Below, piece after piece: positions 1 through 12,500 of a DNA stretch of 64,000 nucleotides. A program made the translations under genes and the position numbers. How positions within the stretch are numbered: the stretch's first letter is position 1; each line of letters starts with the position of its first letter. The DNA is from Bolinopsis microptera. Taxonomy: Eukaryota; Ctenophora; Tentaculata; Lobata; Bolinopsidae. The notes below the pieces were generated by a model, which made no database searches, was not told the origin of the DNA, and was given only the letters and a program-made list of their open reading frames with translations. The stretch is taken from positions 18,646,103 through 18,710,102 of the forward strand of contig NC_087072.1 of NCBI RefSeq assembly GCF_026151205.1, read 5' to 3'.

Positions 1-1511
1 CACTTGAAGTCGGTGGCCTGTACAGATCAAAACTTTGAATATAATATGTATTATAAGTTCAGGTTGGTTCAGAAGAATAGTGAAATTTCTGTCCACACAT
101 TCGGGATTTCTGTGCGGATACGAAGTCTGCGGATACGAACTATTTCGGGAAGCCTACTATTTGAAAATAAAACTACCTTATGAAGTCTGCAAGCATCTGA
201 TTTTGCGACAGTCTCATTCGTTGTAGAATCTTCGTCTCGATCACCCTGATTAATATAAACATGATAAAGATTCATAAGCAGATAGGAAACTTTTGGGGGT
301 TAAGCAAGCGTTCACAATTCTGACAAGAATTCTCATATTTTAACGATAGGTTAGTTCGTATTTGGTACCTTTAATAAGGCTGCGATGAATCTTTGGAATT
401 CTCCAAGCAGATTCTCAGTCAAGACCTCGCTCAAACTCCGCCTTTCCGCTGCAGTGATACTTATTACAGTAACAAAAGAAAATCTAAGAACGGAAAGTCG
501 TGGAAAATTTCTTTAGTCACAACAAATGCGTATAGTAAGGTTTTGGCTGTGAACAGCCAAAGTTCTAATAAAATGTTCGTTTAATTCTGAAGTTTGTTAC
601 ATGTTGATATGGGAAATTCTTTGACGATATCTCTGACTTGTTTGGTCGAAGAACACAGAAGAACCATAAGTATCTGGTCCACTGTTGAGTGATCATTTTC
701 CTGATAATGAAATTTCTATTAGTATTAGGGTGCTAAAATGTAATCAAGCTGCGGTTAACAATGTCCTTTTATAGTCTTCCGTCTTCTGACAAAAGTGCTT
801 AAAGACCACTCAAAATCCGAGGTTTTCAAGCACTTTTAACACATTTGACATTTATGACAACTTGTGGCATTTTAAGCAGTTTCAAAAGTGATTTCTGGCC
901 TCTGGGGCTAGCGATTGGTTCTAATGGTTTCCAATGGCTGGGATAGTTATTGACCCTAAAAATAAATTTGGGTTACTGAATTTAGAATTCCAAAAATGGT
1001 CTTTAAGCACATTTTTCAGAAAACGGCAGTACATAAAGACAACAAGAATTGCGCCCGTTGTTTCGTTTTGGCGGACGCTAGATTTCCGTTCACTATTGTA
1101 ACTAAAATGAATTTAAGCTCCAATCAGCTCGCTTCATAATAATAATATTGATACACATCAGTACACTATACTACGCATGCCCCGTACAAATTGGGCTTAT
1201 AACCCAATACTATATATTGCATAGTATACATTAAAATACACTCGCGCCGCGCATTCATTGACAGGCTAGCTATATACATCACATCTCCGCAAGCAATACT
1301 CGCGCGCTGCACTGCGCTCTAGTTGTCATGGTAACTAACGGAAGGAAAGAATGACATCATATTTTAACCCACCTACTGCTATCTCCAAAATCCACGTTTT
1401 TCTGCAAAAACGTCCATTCGTAACCTTTCACTATTGCCTTTTTACAAAAGGGTGAACGGAAAAAATAATCTCTCAAGAAATAAATGAAATCAAAATGGAA
1501 AGCATTTATTA
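1..1511. other. Intergenic, no gene recognised
   Basis: AT-rich sequence with only short open frames lacking domain-like composition. Positions 1041-1087 carry a motif (AACAAGAATTGCGCC ... GCGGACGCTAGATTTCC) that recurs at 9915-9951 inside an intron of the TSP1 gene, so part of this stretch is a dispersed repeat. A GC-richer patch lies at about 1240-1320. Confidence 0.5.
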
Positions 1512-4500
1512 CTAAAACTGTTTACTAACGGTGATAGCCTCATTCAAAAGCAAAGCAGATGCTTTTAGATATCTTAAAAGAAGATACTGTGCAGCTTTGA
1601 AAGCATCCTCTGGTAACTTTTCTTGGAGCGACTTTAACAAATCCTGGCAATAGGTGTCTGAATAATGGTGTACGATGTCGTGGTGCCCATGAGACACGAC
1701 ATCCACCAAAGCAAGGCTGATATTCTCAACATTGGGCGTGATTTCAGAGAGGACATCGTACAAGATTTTCAAATGATCTGAAAATGATATTACAAATATT
1801 ATCATTGTGATAACATTAAAACATGAATTGGAATAATACTACTCTCCCTCTTTTTCACTATTGTCTTCATAAAATGAGAACGCTTTAAGCTAAGAACTCA
1901 AACTTTTTTGCACACATTTGGCTTGATAATTGAAAACTTTTCCAAAAGTTTCAAGTTCATTGGTTAAAATATGGCTGAGTTATGACCATTTAAAAATCCA
2001 TCGGATATGTGATCCGAGCACTCAGTCAGTGATATTTGCACTCAATTAGTGATCTCGTCACCCAATCTGATCAAGAGTAAGGCGTTAGCGTGTATTAATG
2101 AGGTTCATTAGGCTTTGATTGGATACCGATGATGACTTTGCTAGAAAGGAAAACACAAATTTTTAGGATAAATCAATAAATGAAATCAACCTCAAAGTAG
2201 GGATCCACATTCTGCTTCGACAGGAATGTGTTGGCGAAATCTATCCTCGATTGGAAATCACGGTCCAAAAGTTTGTGTTTCTTTGTGATTCGGTAGGCCC
2301 GGTTAGAAAGGTCTTGCTTTAGGATTCGCTGAAGGGTTGTTCTGCTGATGTCTAAGGCAGGAGCTCGTTTCCGGGTGCCAATCTTAGGTGTGTCCATCAC
2401 GTCACCAACAACCATCGTGATGTTTTCTACAGTCCTTGAAGTTCGTCTTCTGCCGACTCTTCGCCGATCGTGTGCAGAAAACGTAAACTTGATCTTGTGA
2501 TGAATGTCAAAGCAGCTTTTCCGGCAAGGGGGTGGTCGGTTGAATTTCATCTGAAATTGTCGTTTAATCTGAGGGTAGAACACCCCATTTTCAGTCTTCA
2601 GGTAGACGAACAATCGTTGTTCTGCAGTAAAGGGAGGATAGTGAACCATTTTCGATGATTCAATGGATGGTTCATTCCTTTTTATTGATTGTAAGGAACC
2701 TGTGACTAGCAGGGCTAACAAGCCCTGAAATGGTGACACCACCATAAATTCGTGTGATAGCGTTTTAGGTGCTGTCAGCTGTATAGGCCGGCCCATAAGC
2801 AGGCTGCAACCAATCAAGCGGTGCATGTGAGCCAAACAGGCCATTAACCAAGTGACGAGATCACTGACTGAGTGCTCGGATCACGTATCCGATGAGTTTT
2901 GAAATGGTCATAACTTAGCCATATTTTAACCAATGAACTTGAAACTTTGGGAAAAGTTTTCAATTATCAAGCCAAATGTGTGCAAAAAAGTTTGAGTTCT
3001 TAGCTTAAAGCGTTCTCATTTTATGAAGACAATAGTGAAAAAGAGGGAGTGTCACGCCACGCCCACTGTAATTGGGCGTGGCTTACGAAACTTTCAGGAA
3101 ATCTAAGTTTGACCCATATCTATAATCTCTGAAATTTTGGTGCAATTTGGAGACGAATTACGTGAGTTATTAAGAGGTTGCGTGTGGGTAGTCACTTATG
3201 GGCCACCCTGTATGTCAGATAATTCAAGTATTCAGCGCATCACAAATTCAACTAAGCATGTATATCATGGTTTGGATTTCATGCAATGAAACGAACCTTC
3301 AAAAGATATCACCATCTTTGAGTTTGTGGCAGTGCTCTGCATCTCCTCTGGGAGCTGCTCGATTTCCTTGACCTCCTGTAGTTCCGCGACCTCCTCAAAT
3401 TCTGCGACCTCTTCATGCTCCACCACTTGCTCACATTCCGCAACCTCATCAAAATCTTCTATGACATCAGAGTTAGAGGGTTTACAGTTGATAACGTCTA
3501 CCGTAACATTGGCTGTTGGTACCTCCGTTAGCTTGTTCTCGGCAACAAGTACAGGAGTAAGATGAACTAATGGATCGTGCGCTGGAAGAGAATTTGGAGG
3601 AGGGGCAGGAGTGACGAGAGGACTTGGTTCAGAAATGGGGCCTGAACTCGAATCTAGAGCCAAGGAGTGTTCGGGAGGAGAATCTTCTAGAACTAGAGCT
3701 TTGGGTGATTCATCACTTTCGAAGGAAACATCATTTGTAGGAACTTCTACTGCTCCTGAAAAGAAGATTATATCGGCGAATGACAATAAGTATGAAGTAT
3801 GTCAGTCGTTGAATCGTTAAATTCCTTGTCTTATCCGACCAGGGTTATGTCGATTGTCGATAATATTCAAATCTAGATAAGATATCATTGGTTATAAAGC
3901 GATCACTTCAAAAACAAATTGTGTTTACCGTTTTCTGTGGCAGTGGTTGAGGAATTATCGAGGATAACTTCTGATTGCACAATCTCCAATTCGTAATTAT
4001 GAGAGCAATTGTCGCTTGGCTGAAATAAAGTTAATGTTGTAGGAGATTTTAAAGTGGTTACAACATAATATGACGAGCGATAAAAAGAATAACCTAAAGT
4101 TAATTAGTGCGGTCCTCCGAGGACCGTCTAGTCTGGTGACGAACTGTCTAAAACTAATTACAATCCCTCGACATTCTACTTCATTTTAATTTCAGGTCAC
4201 AAATTCGGTCGTTCAAACGAGCTGATGTGGAAGGTAAAAGTAGTACACTAAAAAACTAATAAATACAAGCCGGCTTACCCTCTTGACAGGTGACAGGTCT
4301 AGGAGTTGTAAGTGAGGGTAGGACTCAGAGAAGTGGTCCCACAGAGATTCTGAGAACTTGGTTTTGTAGTTGTAAGCTATCTCCCCCAAATCTACCTATC
4401 GAAAAGTTTACTTCATTGAATATCAATTTAAACATGTTGATCATAGTCAACTTAATTCAGCATGATCTGAAGTTAACCAATAAATGTAATGTGATTGACC

Positions 4501-5031
4501 AAGACTGAGAAGGGAAGACAACTTTGTGCTAATTAGTTAGCAGATTCCAATCAGATTAGTACATTGCTGTCTGTAGTCACGCTTATGTGCAATCTTCTAA
4601 ACATTGGAGGTTTTGAGGTAAACGTGAAAATGGTACAAAAAAGAAAGGCTATAATGAATATCGTCATGTGTGATGTTTGGCAACAGTCACATGGTAATCT
4701 GAGATAGACTCACCTCTCTCCTCATCAGAATGATGTAGAGCATATCAGAAACATCACTATCTGATAGGTGATCATGAAGGCGAGTGGCAAAATACACTGC
4801 TGGGTGAGCAATTTCTACTTCTGAAATGGACGTAACCTTATTTTTGGGTTTTCGATTAAAAGAGATTATTTATATTCTAATTTAACATGGTTAGCACTTA
4901 GCCTCAAATCTCAGTAAATATTTGTTTAAAATTTTAAGAATTCACACCTAAAACAAAAGAAAGGTTACAGTTGAAATTTGAGATCCGAACCAAACAAATT
5001 GCTAACCTCTATCGTCGCTTAATCTAACCAT
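1512..5031 (-). CDS. Orphan acidic protein, six coding exons
   Basis: Minus-strand gene read from splice sites. Coding exons in order: 5031-5007, 4820-4714, 4356-4279, 4019-3929, 3755-3297 and 1777-1512. Each internal junction has AG/GT and the phases run 1,0,0,1,1. The total is 1026 nt, giving 341 aa with no internal stop, which is strong support for the model. The first 70 or so residues look folded and helical (motif HPAVYFATRLHDHL). The middle is acidic and Pro/Ser-rich, with a degenerate EVAE/EVVE pentapeptide run at its end. The last exon is again helical (motif KAAQYLLLRYLKASALL). I do not recognise the family. The acceptor of exon 3 is weak; a stronger AG seven bases downstream would break the frame. 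A mariner remnant sits in the last intron. The transcription start is unknown; the 5' UTR probably has an intron ending at a TTTCAG near 5050. Confidence 0.62.
1844..3050. repeat. Inverted repeat arms (~200 bp) around mariner remnant
   Basis: Sequence 1844-2050 reappears as its reverse complement at about 2853-3050. The outer ends read CTCCCTCTTTTTCAC on each arm and only scattered mismatches separate them. The arms enclose the broken transposase frame. The right arm lies inside what looks like the 5' UTR of the mariner element, so the left arm is best read as an inverted duplication of that UTR rather than a normal short mariner TIR. Confidence 0.75.
2173..2649 (-). pseudogene. Mariner-type transposase, DNA-binding half only
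   Basis: Open frame of 159 aa from ATG at 2649 (start MVHYPPFTAEQR). It shows the paired helix-turn-helix layout of mariner/IS630 transposases: an N-terminal HTH, then DRRR-GRRRTSRTVENI and a second HTH (ISRTTLQRILKQDL). It ends at QNVDPYF, just before the place where the first catalytic Asp of the DDE/D triad is expected, so no catalytic core remains. An in-frame extension to 2844 exists but the family start is at 2649. Likely a dead element in the last intron of the acidic orphan gene. Confidence 0.75.
3196..3213 (-). mobile_element. Candidate right terminus of the mariner element
   Basis: Read on the minus strand this is TACAGGGTGGCCCATAAG, a terminus typical of mariner-like elements. It is oriented correctly for the transposase at 2649-2173. 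No matching left terminus was found near 1800-2170, in keeping with loss of the 3' half. Confidence 0.55.
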
Positions 5032-8000
5032 TTGTGGTCGGTCCGGGACACAGCACTGAAATTGGCAGGTTTAGGAGTGTGAACTGTGAAGTGCAATTTA
5101 ATTAGCATGCGGGTTGTGAATTGCTGAATTGTGATGCGCTTACATGTTGCATTTTACTTTAATTTCATATGGTTAAAAATCCTAACGTAATTACTACAAT
5201 CCAACGCCAATGACCAACCGTGTGTCCCATACACAATTAATTTGGCTTTCTGCCGACCCGTGATTGAAACTAGTTTATTCAATTACTAATTATCAGTCTA
5301 GCGTAAGAAATAGATCACCTGACACCTAGTTTACGTCATCCTTGATACAATCTGCTGGATATTGTAAAGATTTATACATCGTTTCTATGGAAACTAGGGC
5401 CACAATTCACAAAACTTAACCAATTACATTATTACCCCATTAAGGTAGTAAACGCGCGTACCTTCTGTACGCACAGATTGTACGCGCAAGGCTTTCTGTT
5501 ATAGTGGCTGCCTATAAAGTTACATCAACTTAACACACAAACCGCTACTTCGCGCGTTCCATAATAAAAACTCTCGATTTTACACTATTCACAAAAATCA
5601 TGGTGCAATCATCGACCGTCATATACGAGACGAGACTATGATATTAAAGATATTGATATTTCTTGTCTTAGACCAACAAATGATAAGCTGAACCGAAAAT
5701 TATTTCTTAAAATTGAAATTAAAATTAAAATCGTCACGACTTGGGGGCCGCACCATGACGCTACACGCTAGCACAGACTTGTCGTACTAATACATCAACT
5801 GGTCCAGGACCTGTCCCCCGCCTTTTAAATTACTCCAACCTGTCTAGTGTCTAAAACACCTGCATTATGTCTAGTGTCTAAAACACCTGCATTATGTCTA
5901 GTGTCTAAAACACCTGCATTATGTCCAGAACTTATCCGAAACTTGTTGAGAACGACCATTTAAATAGAAGATCTTAGATCGCATCTGTCAAGATATCGTT
6001 GCAATTAAGTAGTAACTGTCAAAGAGACTTTAATATAAAAATAATTCTTAACATGGACTGTAATATACGACACATCAAGCTTGCGGGATAATTCCGTATT
6101 TCAACCACAAAACTCAATAGCTGTTGTAGTAGTTGTGGAATACTAGTATTAGGCGGGATGGTTTCGTAGACTCTTTGATCTTTTGAACACCAATGTGGTT
6201 ATTGTGGGGGTGTTGCTAAATGTGGGGCGATTATAGTTACCCGGATAGATCCAATAAAAAGTCGAAAAACCTGAACATGACGTCTCATTTGAAACACAGG
6301 AGAATTGGTATCGTATGGTTGGTATGGTTATGAAGTTAGTGTCTAGTGACGATATAAGTAAGAGTATTTGAGTTAGAGAGGAACATGGTGTACTTGAACC
6401 CAAATAATTTGCTTCCATAAATTATTGATTGAGACATAAATGGTCAGTCTCGTTGCAGTTATACACCGACGATGCAATTTAAAATGTAGCCATCGCCACT
6501 GAAGTACTTTCAAGTCAACTATTAGCTGTCAACCCATACTTATTAAATACTAACCTCGTAATAATGACATATTGCATTTAGTATTGCACGAAAATTGCTT
6601 AGCCGTTCTACCTGTTCCGAACGATACACCATTGCAGTTTTTGAAAAGAAACGAATAAACCGCAAATAACACAGGGACAGAAAACATCATCAGAGAATTA
6701 TTGAGTAAGAAATAGCCAGAAGCGAAAAGTACATATTTAGAAAGAATCAGGGATATTGATTCGTTATAAAGACATACCCACAGCGAATATTTTAATGGAA
6801 GGTAGAGAGTAGACACTGTCCTTATCTACACATCAGAACAGTGTAACTTCAACCCACCTGCTCCGTATTAGGTAATTTCCATACAATTTCAGTTAGCGAA
6901 TTTATTGAGGTTCTCATAATAACTTATTGAAATTTGTGGGGTATGTTGTATCCACAGCAGCCTCCCTGAACATGACATGATTCTATCCTTGTATTGGATG
7001 CACATAGTGCACTACAAACGTGGATTGTGGTTGAACCAAGCTGTTGTTAATGTTTGTGGGCTTCCCATACTTTGTGAATGATATCAAGCAATCATAGCTT
7101 TAATAGAATCATGTCTACTCCCTACGAAGGATCTCTCCTCGGTCTCTTTCCTTTTTCAGAGCGTTAGCAGCCTCATGCGACTAATCCCTCACGTAGCTCA
7201 TATACATAAACCAGCTCACGGCCTCACGCACAGACTATCGAAACTTCCCCACATCCAGTAAGTCTTTTTGTTGTTTGAAAATCGATCGTGCAATACAATT
7301 TCACATTAAAAGCGCTGACCTTTGGCAGGCGATAACTTCGGCTTGCCTTGGAACAATATTTTTCTATATGAGCAAAAGCAACTGTATGGTAGATATCACT
7401 CCTCTCTATCAGAAACAAGACCCCCCTCCTCCCCCTTCTTAAAGCGAGCCATACAGTTAATTAAATAATTCGGTAAGATCAGTATATCATGATATATCAT
7501 GTTTAACTTATCACAATAGATCTCTGATCTGATAGTGACAGAGCTAACGAGACAATATGATTTTACCATGAGCCTATTAATGACAGATTTACTCATTACA
7601 GGCTTACTCATTACGATCCAGCCGCAGTCTTACTTTTCCTGGTAGCAAGATTTTACAATTCCAGACTCTTACAGGAAGTCATCTGGTGACTGTCTATTGT
7701 CAATTGTCATTGACAATTAAAAAGACAATCTATCAAACCCTGATCGATGTTTATTCATCAAATGAAACAATGGGTACGACAGGCTCAATGAACCTGATCA
7801 ACATTAACCTTTTGTCACGAAATTTCCCTAATTAGTTAATTTCTGGCAACTACCGAGCGGTATAAGCCCTAAATTAGCATTAAAGTTAGTTCAGTTTAGA
7901 GAGTGTCTTTAGGAGTTCATAGCGCTGCTGTCGATCCTAGTGCATCGTTTCCTCTGACGTTGCTCTTCAACCTTCATCTCGTTAAATATGACGTGTTGTA

Positions 8001-9467
8001 GTCCACCAGTTTTGGCAGATCGAGCTGGAGGTTGATTTAAAGAGGGTTACCAACTAGTCAGACAAACCCAGCTAAATCCGTCCAATGAAATAATAGCCCG
8101 TTCAATATGCTCCGACCTGACGAATTAGGTCCTGACAAGTAGTATTAATGTCAGGAGGATCTAGTCTTTAAAAGGCAAGATTGGAATGCGACGTGAATAT
8201 GGAGATATGTGTGTGACGTATGACCATTAGGCCGGCATGTTATCGTGACCCGAAACCCATCTTGTGATAATATGTACCTTCTTACCAACATTTAATGCAT
8301 TGTGACGCGTGTTTCCATTAGGAGTGATAACATGCTAGCGCTAGCAGAACTAGTGGCTATTGTGACTTCTGCCCACGTAGGTATGTGTATTGTGTAATAT
8401 AAATATAGGAAAATCATAGCATAGGACGGGGAACTGACGAAGTCTCCTTCTTGAACCCACCTTTTGTTTTATCAGACTAAATCATAAACCCTGAGCTACA
8501 GAACCTTGGTTCACGGAGGTGATCAGGGCAGGCCCTGGGGACCGGGGATTCACATTTTTAAGGACACAAGAATAATTTTATCCACAGTGTCTAATCTTGA
8601 GTCAAAAATTTTAGATAAACCGGGCAACTCTTTTGTGCAATACTGGAGTATATTCCGGAAAGTTTAAGGTCACCGAATAAGTTAAATTATACAACAGCGC
8701 ATCTGTTTATTCAGTACCATGGATAACTTTTCAACTTTCCAACAGGATTTGGACTTAATAGGTTGTAGGACGATAAACTGAATACTATCTGAGCCATGTC
8801 ATCTATTAAATTTTAGTTTACTAATAATCGTGACACGTTGCTACCAGGGCTAATGCTATTATTATCTTGAACCCCTAGTAAGCGATCCAAAAATAGAACG
8901 TCTAGGCAAGGCTAGAGATGAGGGGAGGGCCCAAACAATAACATTAGCAAGTAGCAACCTTTAGGAGGTAGGGAAACGGGATCCTTAGCTTTTCTCAGTA
9001 CACCGACCTTACTTTATTATTTTGTTGAGAAGTAGAGCTCTTGCCTTCCTTTAACTCTTTAAGGTTTTAAAACGAGTTTTTAAGTTGAAAAGCCCAAGAT
9101 TATGGGTTTTTGTATTGACGTGCATACTGCGTTTAAAAAATAACGGTCTTAATAGCGAGAGTTTCACTTAATATATTGTCGTCAGGTTTAATATACCACC
9201 AAAGTGTTCTATAAATGATTTATAAGATCAAGTTGGTTCTGTACTGGAACATATTCATTTTGATTTGTGCTTTAAACGAAATGGTTACAAGTACAACCTT
9301 CAAACTGAAACAAAATCAAATCCATTGCACAACTATTCAATTATTTTTTCCTGAATTAGATTAATTGAACTATATGGTACTGATATGATAGTTGTGAAAA
9401 CGAAATAAAACTGAAATGTTATCCCCATTTAGCGTTCTTGACAACGATTTTTGTTGAAGGATTATAG
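5032..9467. other. Intergenic region, no gene recognised
   Basis: About 4.4 kb between the divergent orphan gene and the TSP1 gene. Open frames at 6149-6418 and 6550-6816 (minus) have no domain-like pattern and no supporting splice sites. One short tandem repeat lies at 5841-5921. The promoters of both flanking genes should lie here but no specific site is recognisable. Confidence 0.5.
5841..5921 (+). repeat. 27-bp tandem repeat, 3 identical copies
   Basis: The unit begins TGTCTAGTGTCTAAAACACC and occurs at 5841, 5868 and 5895 without a mismatch. Copy identity implies recent expansion. Each unit contains the short palindrome GTGTCTAAAACAC. Confidence 0.95.
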
Positions 9468-9534
9468 ATGTTTCTGTTCTTGCTGGTTTCAATCTTTAGC
9501 AGTGGTCAGGTGACATCTGACGAGCTTCCACCAG
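9468..9534 (+). CDS. Exon 1: signal peptide
   Basis: ATG at 9468 starts a hydrophobic leader ([12 protein letters not shown]) followed by [10 protein letters not shown]. The exon ends at a GT donor in phase 1, matching the next exon. No earlier in-frame ATG is better placed. Confidence 0.8.
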
Positions 9535-12500
9535 GTGATTTTCATTATTTCTTCCCGAGCGTTAAAATGAATAGATCATATTGTATTCTGGCAGGGGATA
9601 GCACGCTAAAACTAGATTGAAACTTATTTGAGTGATATAACTTAATTTCGTGTAATAAGGTAGTCGGAACTTCAAGGTTGTTTTAAGAAATGGTATATTG
9701 TCACCTACGGTAATCTGTTATCTGTAATGATTAATTATGATTGAGTTCGAGTAATGCACTATTTTATGATTCTATTTCAGATTACACGAATTCAGAAATA
9801 GGGAAATGCACAAACGTCGGCTATAACTTACCAGGAACACACACCCACAAAGATAGCCTGAGCGGTATCAAGGTTTAAGAGCTTTATCATAGTATCATTC
9901 TTAAAAGTCATCTTAACAAGAATTGCGCCGGTTAGCGGACGCTAGATTTCCATCGCCACGTAATTAATTACAATTAACAATTGTTTCATATTGGTTAAAT
10001 TACCAAATTTCTTTGGGGCGTTACAGAGAACAAAATGGAGGGATTGCCGTTGTCAATTATTTGAATCGAAAGTTAAACGACCGGACACCGTAGCGCAGCC
10101 TGTGCGGTGATATGCATGATGCAGTTAAAAGGACATCTGTCCGACAGCGACTCTTGTCCGACTCAATATGTTACCAGAAAAAAAGACATCTGTCCGAAAT
10201 TGTGATCTAATTGCAATAAGACACATTTCCATTTTCCAATTAGAGACATGATCTGAACTGAGATATGACCTGAGCTGAACTCTACCATAGTTTATTTTCA
10301 TTTGCTGTCAAAAATTGGACAATAGTTTAAATGTTATATAAATAACTGATCTCCATACCGCTCTCCTGTGTGTAATGTAGGCTGTGATGTGATTGGCAGC
10401 TTGTTACACTGTTACAGCTTGTTAGTGTACGGCTAGCATGATCCTGTCCTCAAATAGTCAATCACGTATCGATGGATCAGATCTCAATGGATCAAATCAG
10501 CATTATATTAGGACTGTGGGAGCAACGTCACAAGATTACACGTGAGCTTGTGAAATACGAACGTGATCTGAAATTGCGAATGTGATCCGAAAGTTGGACA
10601 GATGTCGCCAAAAACGACTCCTATCTGACAGCGACTCTTGTCCGAAACCGGTAATTCGACTGTCGGACAGATGTCACCCAATCAAATCTGTGGTAGTTAA
10701 TACAATGTGAATCATAATAAAATGTATCGTTCATTTCGTCTAAATATAATGAATCAATCTATGGGCAATCATGTTCAACATGATAGTCATAACATCATAA
10801 TTTATACAACAACATAACGGATTACTAATATCGGGTTGCACCAAGCACCCACAACAAAATGAGAAGTTTGTATCGAATTGACAGCTGAAAAACTAATAAA
10901 ATAACCCTCTCAGGGTTGTGTGGACGAATGTGTAAGTATGGGTGCTCAGACCTGCGCTGGGGTGAACTGGAAAAACAATGTTGTCAGATGCTTCCTTAAG
11001 AATCCTGGTTTCGGAGATAAGGTAGCGAAGGAAGGTGTAAACTCTGTGGATTTAAGCTGTCTCGAGAATAATCGTAAAGGTCAGTTGAAAATACCCTACG
11101 CTTTAGATTTTTTTAAAGTTATCGAACAAATTTATCTTTATCATTATTTCGGAGCTTGGTCGTGCGTTATTCTGGGCTAAAAGGTATACTGATTTGTTTA
11201 GGAATGTTGTTCCAAGCCGAATATAACACTGTTACGTATTTTAGTTGATGGTGGATGGAGTGACTATGGAGAGTGGTCAGACTGTTCTAAGGAATGTGGA
11301 ACAGGATCCCAGTCAAGAACCAGAACCTGCAAAAATCCTGCTCCTGCTCACGGTGGAACTGAATGTGTAGGAGAAAACACTGAGACTCAAGATTGCAACA
11401 CACAAAGCTGCCCTGTTGATGGCGGATGGAGTGACTATGAAGAGTGGTCAGACTGTTCTAAGGAATGTGGAACAGGATCCCAGTCAAGAACCAGAACCTG
11501 CACAAATCCTGCTCCTGCTCACGGTGGAACTGAATGTGTAGGAGAAAACACTGAGACTCAAGATTGCAACACACAAAGCTGCCCTGTTGATGGCGGATGG
11601 AGTGACTATGAAGAGTGGTCAGACTGTTCTAAGGAATGTGGAACAGGATCCCAGTCAAGAACCAGAACCTGCACAAATCCTGCTCCTGCTCACGGTGGAA
11701 CTGAATGTGTAGGAGAAAACACTGAGACTCAATATTGCAACACAGAAAGCTGCCCTGTTGATGGCGGATGGAGTGACTATGGAGAGTGGTCAGACTGTTC
11801 TAAGGAATGTGGAACAGGATCCCAGTCAAGAACCAGAACCTGCACAAATCCTGCTCCTGCTCACGGTGGAACTGAATGTGTAGGAGAAAACACTGAGACT
11901 CAAGATTGCAACACACAAAGCTGCCCTGTTGATGGCGGATGGAGTGACTATGAAGAGTGGTCAGACTGTTCTAAGGAATGTGGAACAGGATCCCAGTCAA
12001 GAACCAGAACCTGCACAAATCCTGCTCCTGCTCACGGTGGAACCGAATGTGTAGGAGAAAGCTCAGAGGCTCAGGAATGCAACACACGTGACTGTACAGG
12101 TAAATATACAACCAACCTATTGTATATTTTATATCATCCTCAGCCCGTCCCAGTTTCCCAGTTTCTCTTATAAAAACGTGCAATACCCGGCGCAGCATGA
12201 GCAGCTATACCGATTATCCCCAGCGATCCCGATCCTTTTATACAATACTCAACGAAGATATCGAAATAAATTTAAGTATCAATCACCACAATATAGATCT
12301 AGTTTACATCCGTGATATATACTAATTACTAACCACCAACTAAAGGTGACACAAATTGCAACTGGGCATCTTTAGTGGTTTTAAAACTTACGTGTTCAAT
12401 CACTATTCATATCAAAATTTGTAACACATAGATATAATTAAAATTAAACAAACCTTGATGAGGTTCAGGACCTCTTTCTCCGTTTCAAATTTCGTGTAAT

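Noticed and set aside
6149-6816. Two minus-strand frames of ~88 aa
   Set aside because: Composition is like translated AT-rich DNA, with no paired splice sites or recognisable motif.
11971-12198. Minus-strand 75-aa frame, repeated at 13729-13956 and 15169-15396
   Set aside because: Antisense shadow of the TSP1 exon and its following intron; it recurs only because the module is duplicated.
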